Part shown: one piece after another, positions 1 through 9,001 of the stretch
How the letters are laid out: each line of letters starts with the position of its first letter
Position numbering within the stretch: position 1 is the first letter of the stretch
Assembly (NCBI RefSeq): GCF_013328815.1
Contig: NZ_JABUHN010000003.1
Span: forward strand, 1-64,000
From: Tabrizicola fusiformis
GTDB lineage: Bacteria > Pseudomonadota > Alphaproteobacteria > Rhodobacterales > Rhodobacteraceae
Direction: 5' to 3'
Length of the DNA stretch: 64,000 nucleotides
The notes under the pieces: model-generated
The model's input: the letters and a program-made list of their open reading frames with translations, nothing else
What the model was told of the DNA's origin: nothing
Database searches by the model: none
Program-made: the position numbers and the translations under genes

Positions 1-1863
1 CTATCACAGAGGTCGCGGGGTAGGTCTGTCCACGGAAAGGGGAGGTCCCACGATCAACCGATTTGTGCAACAGAGCCATTGTGATGCCTATGTCACCACG
101 TCTCCAAGCGTCCGCAGCATGATCCTCGATACATTGCCACCCGAGGCTGCGGAACGGTTTGCCGTTATCCCGCACGGCCGGGATTTTTCTGATATGCGCC
201 AGAATATCAGATGGCCAAATGCCGAGGACACGGTGCGGATATTGGTTCCGGGCAACATCTCGATCGCAAAAGGGCGCAAGTTGATTGAAGACTTGCTTGA
301 TCCGGACCAAGCGGATCGCCGCCTTAAATTCCATATTCTCGGCGACCATGATTTTCCGGGACCGCGTCGCGGCCTGCATTTCCATGGCAAATATGTCCGC
401 GAAGAGTTTAACAATCATGTGAGCCGCATCGCTCCGCATGTTGGTGCCGTATTCTCCATCTGGGACGAAACCTATTGCCACACGCTCACGGAAATGTGGG
501 CGGCAGGGCTGCCTGTTATTGGCTTGGACTACCCCACCGTTGCCGGACGAATTCGGGCGTCCAATGGCGGCTGGGTACACAGCGAGTCTGATGTTGACAA
601 GCTATATGCGGATATCGTGCGCGACATGAAGGACGGCGACGGCTTTATGGAGCGGTTGCGCGCCGTGATCGAATGGCAGTCGGGCGAAGGCCGATCCAAT
701 ACGACCCGTGTGATGGCTTCAAAATATCACGCGCTTTATCATGAGGTTGCGAATGATCGCCTGCGTCTGCGGGCGCCTGAGATGAGGCTTCCGAACGTCC
801 AAAAGGCGGGCCAATCCCGTGTGGCGGTGGTTTGCCCGGCGGATGCCGCTCAGGAATCGGCGCCCGGTTCGACGCATATCCGGGTTTGGGCACGGACTCA
901 GAACCACGCGAACCGCAAGGTTACATTCGTCCGAATGTCGCCCAAAGAACTTTTGGCGGCCGTAAGATGTGGCGACATCGACAAGGCAATCGTGCAGCGA
1001 AATGCAATTCCTGGTCCGATCTGGCAAAGCCTCAGATCTTTCGTTGAGGCGGGAAAGCTGCGCTATGCCTTGGATATTGATGATGATCTTCTGTCAGTTC
1101 CGGCGGACAAAGATCCTGATGGCAGCTACGCTCTATATGCTCCGGTCCTGACAGATATACTCGCTCATGCGACTTTGGTCATAGCCTCTACCGAAGTTCT
1201 GGCGCGCAGCCTCAAAGACAAGAGCAAAAAGATCAAGGTGCTTCCGAAGCTGCTGTCCGGCGCTATCTGGCGTGGTCGCCTGCCGCGCCGCCGGAATGAA
1301 AACATTGTTCGCGGGCTCTATATGGGCAACCGCAGTCACGACGCTGATTTTGCCATGGTTAAATCGTCCTTTGACGCAATGGCACGGTCAACACCAAATC
1401 TTCGTCTGCGGCTGGTGGGTGCCTTGCAATAGCCGCTCTGGAATGTGCCAGACTGACTTGAGGGTGTTGATATTCCTTTGGCAGCTCGCGGTTATCCGGC
1501 GTTTGTTGGCTGGCTTCGTGATCAATGCGACGAGCTGGATTTCGGTATCGCGCCTTTGGTCAAAGGCCAGTTCAATGAATGCAAGTCTTACCTGAAAATA
1601 CTGGACTATGCCGGTCTGGGATTGCCTGTCCTGGCGTCCAACCATCCCGTCTATACGCCCCTCGCCGGGAATGATCACGTTACCCTGGTGGACAATACTG
1701 CCGCGGCATGGAGACGGCCCTGAAAGGAATGCTGCGGGCAGGAAAACCAAGTGAGGCAAGGCGTGCGGCAATTCGGGACTGGATTTCTGCCAATCATCAG
1801 TTGGAAAGCACGCTTGAGCAGTATGATGACTTGCTGCTCGAGTCCCTGGGAGGTGCCGGCTGA
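1..1863 (+). pseudogene. Glycosyltransferase (GT1/GT4-like), disrupted, 5' end outside window
   Basis: The frame is open from base 2, so the true start lies upstream of the window. The first 455 codons look like a glycosyltransferase, with a family-typical sugar-nucleotide region (CHTLTEMWAAGLPVIGLD, about residue 140) and a second glycosyltransferase-like part with DIDDDLL. The frame then meets TAG at 1430-1432 and TGA at 1454-1456, yet homologous-looking sequence continues in the same frame through DIPLAARGYPAFVGW and DYAGLGLPVLASNHPVY. Near 1705-1720 the reading passes into another frame and ends at TGA 1861-1863. One nonsense codon fits TGG to TGA and the other CAG or similar to TAG. The last frame overlaps the sulfotransferase start (TGATG), so they were once coupled. 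The role was probably transfer of a sugar to a surface polysaccharide. Sequencing error cannot be excluded, but three lesions argue for real decay. Confidence 0.8.
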
Positions 1864-2690
1864 TGAAGCTGCCTAACTTTTTGGTCATTGGTGCGCAGAA
1901 GGCGGGCTCGACCTGGATTTATGATTGTCTCAGGCAGCACCCGGATGTGTTCATGCCGTCGGCCGTTGAACTTCTGTATTTCAACCGGCCGAATTATGCT
2001 GATCCGGCCACGCGCGGAGCTTATGAGGCGCATTTTGTCAACGCCTACGGATATAGGCGCGTAGGTGAAAAGACTCCAGGCTACTTTTGGACCGCGGACC
2101 CCGCCCGTTCCACGACGCAGCCATCGGCGAATCACAACAGGGACATCCCGGGCGCTGTGCGCGATGTATTGGGCGAAGATGTTGATTTCATTGTGTCGCT
2201 GCGCCATCCCGTATGGTGCGCGATTTCGGCATTTGGCCATCACGTCAAGCGCAATCGCATTGATCCGCAGAAGCACCTGCGAGATGTAGCCCATACGATG
2301 GGAATACTCGATATCGGGTTTTATGGCGCACATTTGCGGAGTTGGCTTGAGAGCATGCCCAAAGAGCGGTTCGAAGTGCTGATCTTCGAGGACGACATTG
2401 TTCGGGATCCAGAAGCGGGCTTTCGCAAGTTGTGCAACTTCCTGAAGGTCGATGACAACTTTAAACACGAGGGGCTGCACCTTTCCTCCAATGCCGGCGC
2501 GCCATGCCGGATAAGCAGCGCGGGTATTGCGGTGACCGGGCACCCTCTGCCGATTGATGCTGACGACATCCGCTTCCTGTGCGACAGCTATGCTGCGGAT
2601 ATTGATCTGACCGTCGCGTTGCTGGGCCGCAGCCTGCCAGCCTGGGACGAAGAAAGTGCCCGCTTGCGCGCTTGGTGTGATAGACAGTGA
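1863..2690 (+). CDS. Sulfotransferase domain protein
   Basis: 275 aa and apparently intact. The N-terminus carries the 5'-phosphosulfate-binding loop of PAPS-dependent sulfotransferases (IGAQKAGSTWIYDCL, residues about 9-23). Around residue 115 is the 3'-phosphate-binding segment (SLRHPVWCAISAFGHH). A later IFEDDIVRDP and a KLCNFL block fit the C-terminal half of the fold. It would transfer sulfate from PAPS to a hydroxyl or amino group, most likely on the surface glycan built by the neighbouring glycosyltransferase. The ATG overlaps the preceding stop by one base, showing an operon. Base composition is lower in GC than the rest of the window, as in both neighbours. The acceptor cannot be deduced. 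Confidence 0.8.
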   Translation: MKLPNFLVIGAQKAGSTWIYDCLRQHPDVFMPSAVELLYFNRPNYADPATRGAYEAHFVNAYGYRRVGEKTPGYFWTADPARSTTQPSANHNRDIPGAVRDVLGEDVDFIVSLRHPVWCAISAFGHHVKRNRIDPQKHLRDVAHTMGILDIGFYGAHLRSWLESMPKERFEVLIFEDDIVRDPEAGFRKLCNFLKVDDNFKHEGLHLSSNAGAPCRISSAGIAVTGHPLPIDADDIRFLCDSYAADIDLTVALLGRSLPAWDEESARLRAWCDRQ

Positions 2691-2788
2691 CCCATGGCTG
2701 GTTCGCTTGCTGCACTGAATGGCGAAAATCACATGGCGGATAAGGTAGATGAGTATGGTAGAAAAAGCCCGTTAACTCCCAGCAGAGG

Positions 2789-3564
2789 ATGACGAGCTTT
2801 GGCCTTGAGGCGAGCTTGCGCGTCACGGATGGCCTTGATCGGCGCTTTACCTTCGAACCCCCGGTCCGCCTTTCCAATCTGGCAATGCGGGGCGATTGTT
2901 CCATCGGTGCATTCTCTTATGCCGTTTCGGGTCATGCTTATGGGACTCATATCGGGCGTTATTGTTCGATCGCGCGCGATGTGAATATCGGCCAGGTCAA
3001 TCATACCATGGAATGGCTCTCCACCAGCCCATTCCAGTTTGATCAGGGTTTCAGGTTTAACACCGGGGAGTCCTTTCCCGACAAGGACCAGTATGATGCG
3101 ACGGCGCCTGATCCGGCGTTGTCGGCAAAGGCGCGGCGTGTCCTGACGAGGGTCACGCGCATTGGCAATGACGTTTGGATCGGCCACGGCGCGATCATTA
3201 CCGCGGGTGTCTCTGTTGGCGATGGAGCGGTCGTGGGGCCAATGCCGTTGTGACAAAGGATGTTGCCCCATATGCGATTGTCGGTGGCGTGCCGGCACGG
3301 CTGATCCGATATCGCTTCGATGAGGCTTTGAGAGAGCGGATGCTGCGGGTCAGATGGTGGCAATACGCGACCGGGCAACTTGCCGGTGTGCCGTTCTCGG
3401 ATCCGGACGCGGCTCTCACTGAAATTGAACGGCGTGTGAATGAAGAGGGGATGTTGCCCTATGACCCGGTGCGGGTCACGCGAGCCCTTCTTGATCCAGC
3501 GGTGGAGGAGCCGGAGAGCGGTGTGGCGCCTGTCGATGGGCATGGAGCAACCGGCGAGTCGTGA
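2789..3564 (+). pseudogene. Hexapeptide-repeat acetyltransferase (CatB/WbbJ-like), frameshifted
   Basis: The first frame (2789-3253) encodes left-handed beta-helix repeats: CSIGAFSYAVSG, THIGRYCSIARDVNIG, then RIGNDVWIGHGAIITAGVSVGDGAVVG. It then runs into a stop after the wrong residues PMPL. The expected continuation, ANAVVTKDVAPYAIVGGVPA, lies in the next frame (up to 3564). One missing base in the G-run at about 3236-3239 explains the break. Joined, the protein is about 258 aa, normal for acetyltransferases that decorate O-antigen or exopolysaccharide sugars using acetyl-CoA. There is no convincing ribosome site at the correct distance from ATG 2789, and a stop precedes it in frame, so the true start is uncertain. 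A homopolymer sequencing error is the alternative explanation. Confidence 0.8.
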
Positions 3565-3731
3565 ATGCGATGCCAACGCGCGCGGCTCGCGCCCGCTGCG
3601 CCGCGAAGTGGTTGATGCGGGTCATCGGCAGAGGAGTCTGCTGAGGCCCGTGTTTCAGGGGCCTTTGCGTTTTCAGCCGGAGAATTCCCTACTTCCAATG
3701 CTTTAGACGGTCCGAAAGCAGGGAGGGACGA

Positions 3732-3807
3732 TGGTGCCCGGTGAGGGAGTCGAACCCCCGACCCTCGCTTTACAAAAGCGCAGCTCTGGCCTCTGAGCTA
3801 ACCGGGC
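3732..3807 (-). tRNA. tRNA-Thr (anticodon TGT)
   Basis: Read on the minus strand, the acceptor GCCCGGT pairs with ACCGGGC. A D-arm with TAGCTCAG, an anticodon loop TTTGTAA (anticodon TGT, threonine ACA) and a T-arm GGTTCGACTCC follow in the right order. The 3' CCA is encoded (3732-3734); without it the gene ends at 3735. Its 3' end faces the low-GC decayed polysaccharide genes, the usual geometry for an element inserted at a tRNA gene. Confidence 0.95.
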
Positions 3808-3869
3808 GTCACGCGGCGGATGTAGCAATTGGCGGCGCCCCCTGCAAGTCCCGCGCGGGCCCCTTGCCG

Positions 3870-5528
3870 CTATCGGTCGCGGTTGCCATGGGCCAGCAGC
3901 GCCACCGCCATAAGGCCCAGCGCCACCACCACCAGTGCCGCTGGCGCCGCCTCGCCCAGTTGCTCCAGACTGGCCAGTTCGTAAACCCGGGTGGACAGCG
4001 TGTTGAAATTGAAGGGCCGCAGCAAAAGCGTCGCCGGCAGTTCCTTGACACAATCGACAAAGACCACCAGCAGCGCCGAAGCGACCGAGCCTCGCATCAA
4101 GGGCAGGTAGACGCGCCGCAGCGCCCCGCCCGCCGTCTGGCCAAGCGAGCGGGCAGCCATCGGCAGGCTGGGCGAAATCCGGCCAAAGGCCGCGTCCACT
4201 GCCCCTTGCCCGATGCCGAAGAAGCGCACCACATAGGCCAGCACGATCGCCGCCGAAGTGCCGGTCAGCATCAGCCCCGGATCATGGCCGGTCAGCGCCA
4301 GAACCGCATCGGCAACCCGGTGGTCAAGAGCGGCCAGCGGCACCAGAATGCCCACGGCCAGCACGGCCCCGGGTGCCGCATAGCCCAGCGTGGTGACCGG
4401 CAGCACCAGCCGCGCCATGCCCCGCCCCGCCATCCGCACCCCGTAAACCAGAAACAGCGCCGTCCCCACCGTCAGAACCGCCGCCGCCCCGCCGGTGACC
4501 ACGGTGTTCAGCGCCGCCGACCCCAGCCCCGGTGCAGCCCAGACCTGCGGCTTGGCAATGGCATGGCTGGCCATGACCGAGACCGGCAGCACGAAACCCA
4601 GCGCAAAGGGGATCAGGCAAAGCCCTGTCGCCGCCCAGCCCGCCAGCCCCGGCAGGGTCACGGCACTGACCGGGCGGGGCGCGCGGCTGGGGCGGTGGAA
4701 CCGGGCATTGCGCCGCCCCAGCCGCTCGATGGCGACAAGGCACAGGATCAGCGCCAGGATCACCCCGGAAATCTGCGCCGCGCCGCCCGCATTGCCGCCG
4801 TTCAGCCAGGTGGAGAACACCCCTGTCGTCAGCGTCTGCACCCCGAAATGCTGCACCGTGCCGAAATCGGCCACCGTCTCCATCAGCGCCAGCGCCACGC
4901 CCGCGGCAATCGCCGGCCGGGCCAGCGGCAGGCCCAGCCGCCAGAACACACCCCAGCCGTTCAGGCCCAGCGCCCGGGCCACCTCGTAAATCCCGCCGGA
5001 TTGTTCGCGCAGCGCCTGACGGGTCAGCAGATAGACGTAAGGATACAGCACCGAGGACAACACCAGAATCGCCGCCCATTCGCTGCGGATCGTCGGGAAC
5101 CAATAGTCGCGCGCATTGCGCCAGCCGAACATCGCCCGCAGCGCCGTCTGCAAGGCGCCGGAATAATCCAGGAAATCCACCAGCGCATAGGCCCCGACAT
5201 AGGCCGGGATCGCCAGCGGAAAGAGCAGCGCATGGGCCAGCCAGCCCCGCCCCGGAAAGCGATACATCGTCACCAGCCAGGCCGCCCCCGTGCCCATGGC
5301 CGCGGCCAGCGTGCCCACCCCCGCCATCAGGATCAGCGTCGTGCCCAGATAGCGCGGCAGCACCGTGGCCAGAAGATGCGGCCAGATATTCTCGGTCGGA
5401 TGCAGCGCGATCCACAGCACCGCCAGCATCGGCGCCACGACCACCACCGCAATCGCCAAGGCCCCCAGAGACCAGCCATCGGGGATCAGGTGGCGCAGGC
5501 TTATCCGACTGTTTTGCTGGGACAACAT
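3870..5528 (-). CDS. Iron(III)-type ABC transporter permease (FbpB/ThiP-like, duplicated)
   Basis: 552 aa when started at the ATG at 5528; an upstream in-frame extension of 22 codons lacks membrane or family features. The protein has about twelve hydrophobic segments in two homologous halves. Each half carries a binding-protein-dependent transport loop: EVARALGLNGWGVFWRLGLP (about residue 205) and AARSLGQTAGGALRRVYLP (about residue 470). The double-permease layout is typical of ferric iron uptake systems (FbpB/SfuB); ThiP is the other family with it. No binding protein or ATPase is adjacent, so substrate assignment rests on family resemblance only. It stands alone between the tRNA-Thr gene and a divergent hypothetical gene. 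Confidence 0.8.
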   Translation of the reverse strand: MLSQQNSRISLRHLIPDGWSLGALAIAVVVVAPMLAVLWIALHPTENIWPHLLATVLPRYLGTTLILMAGVGTLAAAMGTGAAWLVTMYRFPGRGWLAHALLFPLAIPAYVGAYALVDFLDYSGALQTALRAMFGWRNARDYWFPTIRSEWAAILVLSSVLYPYVYLLTRQALREQSGGIYEVARALGLNGWGVFWRLGLPLARPAIAAGVALALMETVADFGTVQHFGVQTLTTGVFSTWLNGGNAGGAAQISGVILALILCLVAIERLGRRNARFHRPSRAPRPVSAVTLPGLAGWAATGLCLIPFALGFVLPVSVMASHAIAKPQVWAAPGLGSAALNTVVTGGAAAVLTVGTALFLVYGVRMAGRGMARLVLPVTTLGYAAPGAVLAVGILVPLAALDHRVADAVLALTGHDPGLMLTGTSAAIVLAYVVRFFGIGQGAVDAAFGRISPSLPMAARSLGQTAGGALRRVYLPLMRGSVASALLVVFVDCVKELPATLLLRPFNFNTLSTRVYELASLEQLGEAAPAALVVVALGLMAVALLAHGNRDR

Positions 5529-5616
5529 GAGGCCGCGCTTACAGGAAAGCGGTTTCCCTGTCCAGAAAACCCGATATAACTGCCCAAAGAACAAATGACA
5601 GGCCGGGCAAAGCAGT

Positions 5617-6489
5617 ATGCGGATCGTCTATCATCTCGGGGCGCATTTCACCGATGAAGAGCGTCTTCTGAAATGCCTCGGACGCAACCGTGATCTTCTG
5701 GCGCAGCATTCCATCGTCGTGGCCAATCCCAAACGCTACCGCAGCCTCTTGCGCGAAACCGCGATCCGGCTGAAAGGCGCCGCCGCCACGATCGAGGAAC
5801 AGGCGCTGATCCTGGAACAGATCATGGAGGAAGACCGCGCCGACCGGCTTATCCTGTCATGGGAAAGCTTCATGTCGCTGCCGGCCTGGGTACTGAAGGA
5901 CAAACTTTACCCCTCGGCCGGCGAGCGGACCCGCGCCTTTGCCCAGATCTTCCCCCAGATCGAGGCCGAGTTCCACCTTGGCCTGCGCAACCCCGCCACC
6001 TTCCTGCCGCTGCTTTATGACCGGCTGAAACCTGCCAGCTATGGCGAATTTCTGGCCGGGGCCGATCCTTTCGCGCTGCGCTGGTCGGATGTGGTGGAGC
6101 AGATTCTGGATGCCAACCCCGACGCGCCGCTGACCGTCTGGTGCGACGAGGATACGCCGCTGATCTGGCCCGAGGTGTTGCAGGCAGTCTCCGGCCTGCC
6201 CGAAGGCACGCCGCTTGAAGGCGAAGAGGATCTTGTCGCCTCGCTGATGTCGGGCGAGGGGCTGACCCGGATGAACACCTATATCGCCGGTCACCCGCCC
6301 CAGACCGTGCTGCAACGGCGCAAGATCGTCTCGGCCTTCCTCGACAAATTCGCTTTGCCCGAACGGATCGAGCTGGAATTCGAAATGCCCGGCTGGACCG
6401 AAGACATGGTCGAAGACCTGACCGCGCTTTACGAGGAAGACGTGGCGCGCATCGCCGCCATGCCCGAGGTCACCTTCCTGCACCCCTGA
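5617..6489 (+). CDS. Conserved hypothetical protein, sulfotransferase-like N-terminus
   Basis: 290 aa, normal codon use for this GC-rich genome, and a start 89 bp from the divergent permease start. I do not recognise a characterised family. The opening IVYHLGAHFTDEERLL and the spacing of later blocks (LILSWESFM, EAEFHLGLRNPATFLPLLY) loosely recall proteins that bind a nucleotide phosphate in the way sulfotransferases do, but no proper PAPS loop is visible. There is no signal peptide and no membrane segment, and the protein is acidic at its C-terminus. It is probably a soluble cytoplasmic protein. It ends in front of a large inverted repeat shared with the convergent sulfur operon. Confidence 0.6.
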   Translation: MRIVYHLGAHFTDEERLLKCLGRNRDLLAQHSIVVANPKRYRSLLRETAIRLKGAAATIEEQALILEQIMEEDRADRLILSWESFMSLPAWVLKDKLYPSAGERTRAFAQIFPQIEAEFHLGLRNPATFLPLLYDRLKPASYGEFLAGADPFALRWSDVVEQILDANPDAPLTVWCDEDTPLIWPEVLQAVSGLPEGTPLEGEEDLVASLMSGEGLTRMNTYIAGHPPQTVLQRRKIVSAFLDKFALPERIELEFEMPGWTEDMVEDLTALYEEDVARIAAMPEVTFLHP

Positions 6490-6528
6490 CGCCCCTGCCC
6501 GGCGCCGGGGGCCAGCCCCCGGACCCCC

Positions 6529-6623
6529 GGAGTATTTCAAAAGGTGCAAATGCAGGGGCGGTTGCGCGAACCTGCCCGCGCAACCGCCCCTGCCCCGGGG
6601 ATTTGCACCTTTCGAAATACTCC
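6529..6623. repeat. Long inverted repeat between convergent genes, probable bidirectional terminator
   Basis: A 17-bp perfect stem (GCAGGGGCGGTTGCGCG, 6552-6568, with its complement at 6577-6593) closes an 8-base loop. Outside it AGGTGCAAAT pairs with ATTTGCACCT, and the outermost GGAGTATTT pairs with AAATACTCC. The element lies exactly between two converging transcription units, so it can serve both strands. The outer arms resemble the GGGATATTT repeat found elsewhere in the window. Confidence 0.75.
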
Positions 6624-6677
6624 CGCCGGAGGCAGCGACGCCAGCACCGGGCGCCACCCCTGTCTGATTGCGAAACC

Positions 6678-7544
6678 TCAGCGCGCGGCGGCGGCCTCGA
6701 TCTGGTCGCGCAGGGCGGCGTGGTTGTAGCCGTGCCGCGCCGTGGTGGCGATCATCTCGTCCACCGGCAGTTTGCCCGCATTCATCAGCATCCAGACGAT
6801 GGACGACCGGTTGCCCGAGGCGCAATAGGCAAAGACCGGGCCGCTTGCCGCCTCGACCGCGGCCTTCTGCACCGCGACAACCTCGGCGCTGAGGGCACCC
6901 GGATAGACCGGGTTGATCACGAAGGTCAGGCCCAGCGCCTCGGCCGCGGTCTTGACTTCGGCCCCATGCAGATGGGCCGGAATCTCGCCATCGGGGCGGT
7001 TGTCGATGATGGTGGTAAAGCCGGCGGCCTTCAGCGCGGCAAGGTCGGAAATCTCGATCTGCGGCGAGACGGCATAGGCGGGGGTAAGGGCGCGGATGTC
7101 CATGGCACTCCTGAAAAGGGTGAGTGTGTCGATCCGCTGACGGACCATTGGTGCGAAAACCATAGCCGTGACCATGGCGAGAAGGAAGACCAGACCGCCC
7201 CAGCCGCCAAAGCCCAGCGAGGCCAGCGCCGGCCCGGGGCAGAGCCCCGCCAGCGCCCAGCCCATGCCGAACAGGACCGAACCGATCACCAGATTGGGGC
7301 CGACCTCGCGCTTGGGCGGTTCGGGAAAGGCGCCGCCAAGGACCGGATGATACATCCGCGCCGCCACCCGCCAGGCAACCGCCATCGGCAGGATCGCCCC
7401 GCCCAGCACAAAGGCCAGCGTCGGATCCCAGTCGCCGAACACATCCAGCCAGCCCTGAACCCGGGTGGTGTCGGTCATGCCCGACAAGAGCAGCCCCGCC
7501 CCGAAGATACCGCCCGCCAGCGCCGAAAAGCCAAGGCGCCTCAT
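6678..7544 (-). CDS. YeeE/YedE-family (DUF6691) half fused to DUF442-type sulfurtransferase domain
   Basis: 288 aa from the ATG at 7544, one base after the stop of the preceding YeeE half. Residues about 1-140 form four hydrophobic helices with the family signature GMGWALAGLCPGPALASLG, whose conserved Cys is thought to relay sulfur. Residues about 150-288 match the DUF442/TIGR01244 sulfurtransferase-phosphatase fold, with the active loop FAYCASGNRSS. In characterised Blh proteins DUF442 is fused to a persulfide dioxygenase; here it sits on the channel subunit instead. This suggests direct hand-over of imported or sulfide-derived sulfur to a cysteine at the membrane. It is the last gene of a three-gene operon. 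Confidence 0.85.
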   Translation of the reverse strand: MRRLGFSALAGGIFGAGLLLSGMTDTTRVQGWLDVFGDWDPTLAFVLGGAILPMAVAWRVAARMYHPVLGGAFPEPPKREVGPNLVIGSVLFGMGWALAGLCPGPALASLGFGGWGGLVFLLAMVTAMVFAPMVRQRIDTLTLFRSAMDIRALTPAYAVSPQIEISDLAALKAAGFTTIIDNRPDGEIPAHLHGAEVKTAAEALGLTFVINPVYPGALSAEVVAVQKAAVEAASGPVFAYCASGNRSSIVWMLMNAGKLPVDEMIATTARHGYNHAALRDQIEAAAAR

Positions 7545-7545
7545 G

Positions 7546-7968
7546 TCACAGCACCCCGGCAACGTGGCGCAGCAGCGCCATGGTGACGCCGCCCGCCAGC
7601 ACATAGAACACCGTGGCGACGATGCCCCGCAGGCTCAACCGCGAGATGCCGCACACCCCGTGCCCCGAGGTGCAGCCATTGGCCAGCCGCGTGCCCAGCC
7701 CCACCAGAAGCCCGCCCGCGATGATCAGAAGCCAGTTCTGCGTCAGATGGGTTTCGGCCCCCGCCGCAAGGCCCAGAACCGCCGGAACCGCCACCAACCC
7801 GGCGATGAAGGCCGCCCGCTCGGCCCATGTGCCGCGCCCGCTGCCATCGACCAGCCCGCCAAGGATGCCGGAAATCCCCATCACCCGGCCATTGACCAAG
7901 AGATAAAGCGAAGCCGCCCCGCCGATCAGCAGCCCGCCCAAGAATCCCCAAAGCCAGGACAGTTCCAT
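7546..7968 (-). CDS. YeeE/YedE family membrane protein (sulfur transport, N-terminal half)
   Basis: 140 aa, almost entirely hydrophobic with about four helices. The diagnostic motif GTRLANGCTSGHGVCGISRLS holds the Cys pair expected in YeeE/YedE and PmpA-type proteins, which move thiosulfate or sulfide-derived sulfur. It forms a two-subunit channel with the next gene, from which it is separated by one base. It begins 3 bp after the stop of the metallo-hydrolase gene, so the three are co-transcribed. The substrate is inferred from the family and the sulfur-related neighbours. Confidence 0.88.
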   Translation of the reverse strand: MELSWLWGFLGGLLIGGAASLYLLVNGRVMGISGILGGLVDGSGRGTWAERAAFIAGLVAVPAVLGLAAGAETHLTQNWLLIIAGGLLVGLGTRLANGCTSGHGVCGISRLSLRGIVATVFYVLAGGVTMALLRHVAGVL

Positions 7969-7971
7969 GCC

Positions 7972-8835
7972 TTACAACCCGTTGATCGGAAGTTTCAGAT
8001 AGGACAGGCCATTGTCCTCGGGTTCGGGCATCTGGCCTGCCCGCATGTTCACCTGCAAGGAGGGCAGGATCAGCCGGGGCATTCCCAGCGTGGCATCGCG
8101 CTTTTGCCGCAGCGCCACGAAGTCCTCGCGCGATTTTCCGGCGCCGACATGGACGTTCAGCGCCTTTTGCGCGCCCACTGTGGTTTCCCAGGCAAATTCC
8201 TCGCGCCCCGGCGCCTTGTAGTCATGGCCGACGAAGATGCGGGTTTCCTCGGGCAGCGACAGGATCTTTTGCACCGAATGCCACATGGTTTCGGCCGAGC
8301 CACCGGGGAAATCGCAGCGCGCGGTGCCGAAATCGGGCATGAAGAGCGTATCGCCGACAAAGGCCGCATCGCCGATCACATAGGTCAGGCAGGCCGGAGT
8401 ATGGCCGGGCGTATGCAGCACCTCACCGCGCAACTGGCCGATCATCAGCACATCACCTTCGCGGAACAGCCGGTCGAACTGGCTGCCGTCGCGCTGAAAC
8501 CGCGTGCCCTCGTTGAATATCTTGCCGAAGGTTTCCTGCACCACGGTAATGCGGTCGCCAATGCCGATCTTGCCGCCAAGCCGTTCCTGCAGATAGGGTG
8601 CGGCGGAAAGGTGGTCGGCATGGACATGGGTTTCCAGCACCCATTCCAGCCGCAGCCCCTGATCCCTGATGAATTCCACCACCGCATCAGCCGAGCGCGT
8701 GTCGGTGCGCCCGGACGCCTGATCGAAGTCCAGCACCGAATCGATCACGGCGCAGGCCCGCCCCTCGGGCTCGACCACGACATAGGTGATGGTGTTGGTG
8801 GCCACGTCAAAGAAGCCATGGACGGCGGGTTTCAT
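7972..8835 (-). CDS. MBL-fold persulfide dioxygenase-like hydrolase (ETHE1/Blh type)
   Basis: 287 aa from the ATG at 8835. The longer in-frame extension is rejected because it would run through the promoter -10 box. The metal site is seen in THVHADHLSA (about residue 75), the later HTPGHTPA, and GDTLFMPDFGTARCDFPGGS. The last segment is typical of ETHE1-like persulfide dioxygenases and Blh rather than of glyoxalase II. It should oxidise glutathione persulfide to sulfite in the cytoplasm. It is first in the operon with the channel halves and the DUF442 domain, together a sulfide detoxification unit. No rhodanese or sulfide:quinone reductase is visible nearby. Confidence 0.85.
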   Translation of the reverse strand: MKPAVHGFFDVATNTITYVVVEPEGRACAVIDSVLDFDQASGRTDTRSADAVVEFIRDQGLRLEWVLETHVHADHLSAAPYLQERLGGKIGIGDRITVVQETFGKIFNEGTRFQRDGSQFDRLFREGDVLMIGQLRGEVLHTPGHTPACLTYVIGDAAFVGDTLFMPDFGTARCDFPGGSAETMWHSVQKILSLPEETRIFVGHDYKAPGREEFAWETTVGAQKALNVHVGAGKSREDFVALRQKRDATLGMPRLILPSLQVNMRAGQMPEPEDNGLSYLKLPINGL

Positions 8836-8859
8836 CGCTGCGCTCCGCTTATTCACGAC

Positions 8860-8911
8860 CATATTGGCCGGGTTTTCTGGACTGTCAACATATTTAGCAA
8901 TGAGAATATGT
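8860..8911 (-). promoter_or_regulatory. Sigma70-like promoter with overlapping palindromic operator
   Basis: Reading leftwards, TTGACA (8888-8883), a 17-base spacer and AATATG (8865-8860) form a good promoter for the sulfur operon starting at 8835. Directly upstream, and overlapping the first -35 base, lies a perfect inverted repeat ACATATT-N10-AATATGT (8888-8911). AT-rich palindromes in this position upstream of persulfide-dioxygenase operons are controlled by ArsR-family persulfide sensors (BigR/SqrR) in other alphaproteobacteria. No such regulator gene is in the window, so the binder is inferred. Confidence 0.7.
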
Positions 8912-9001
8912 GTGCCGCCGATCCCTGTTTCAATCATTGATGCATGTCAAGGAAGGTGTTTTGCGGGCAGGCTAGTCTTGCCTCAGTTGCAGGAGGAATC
9001 A

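Noticed and set aside
3741-5579. 612-codon plus-strand open frame opposite the iron permease
   Set aside because: Low-complexity Gln/Arg/His-rich translation without family features. The minus-strand permease has clear membrane segments and motifs.
8862-8937. N-terminal extension of the persulfide dioxygenase-like protein
   Set aside because: It would be translated from within the operator and promoter elements; the ATG at 8835 lies correctly downstream of the -10 box.
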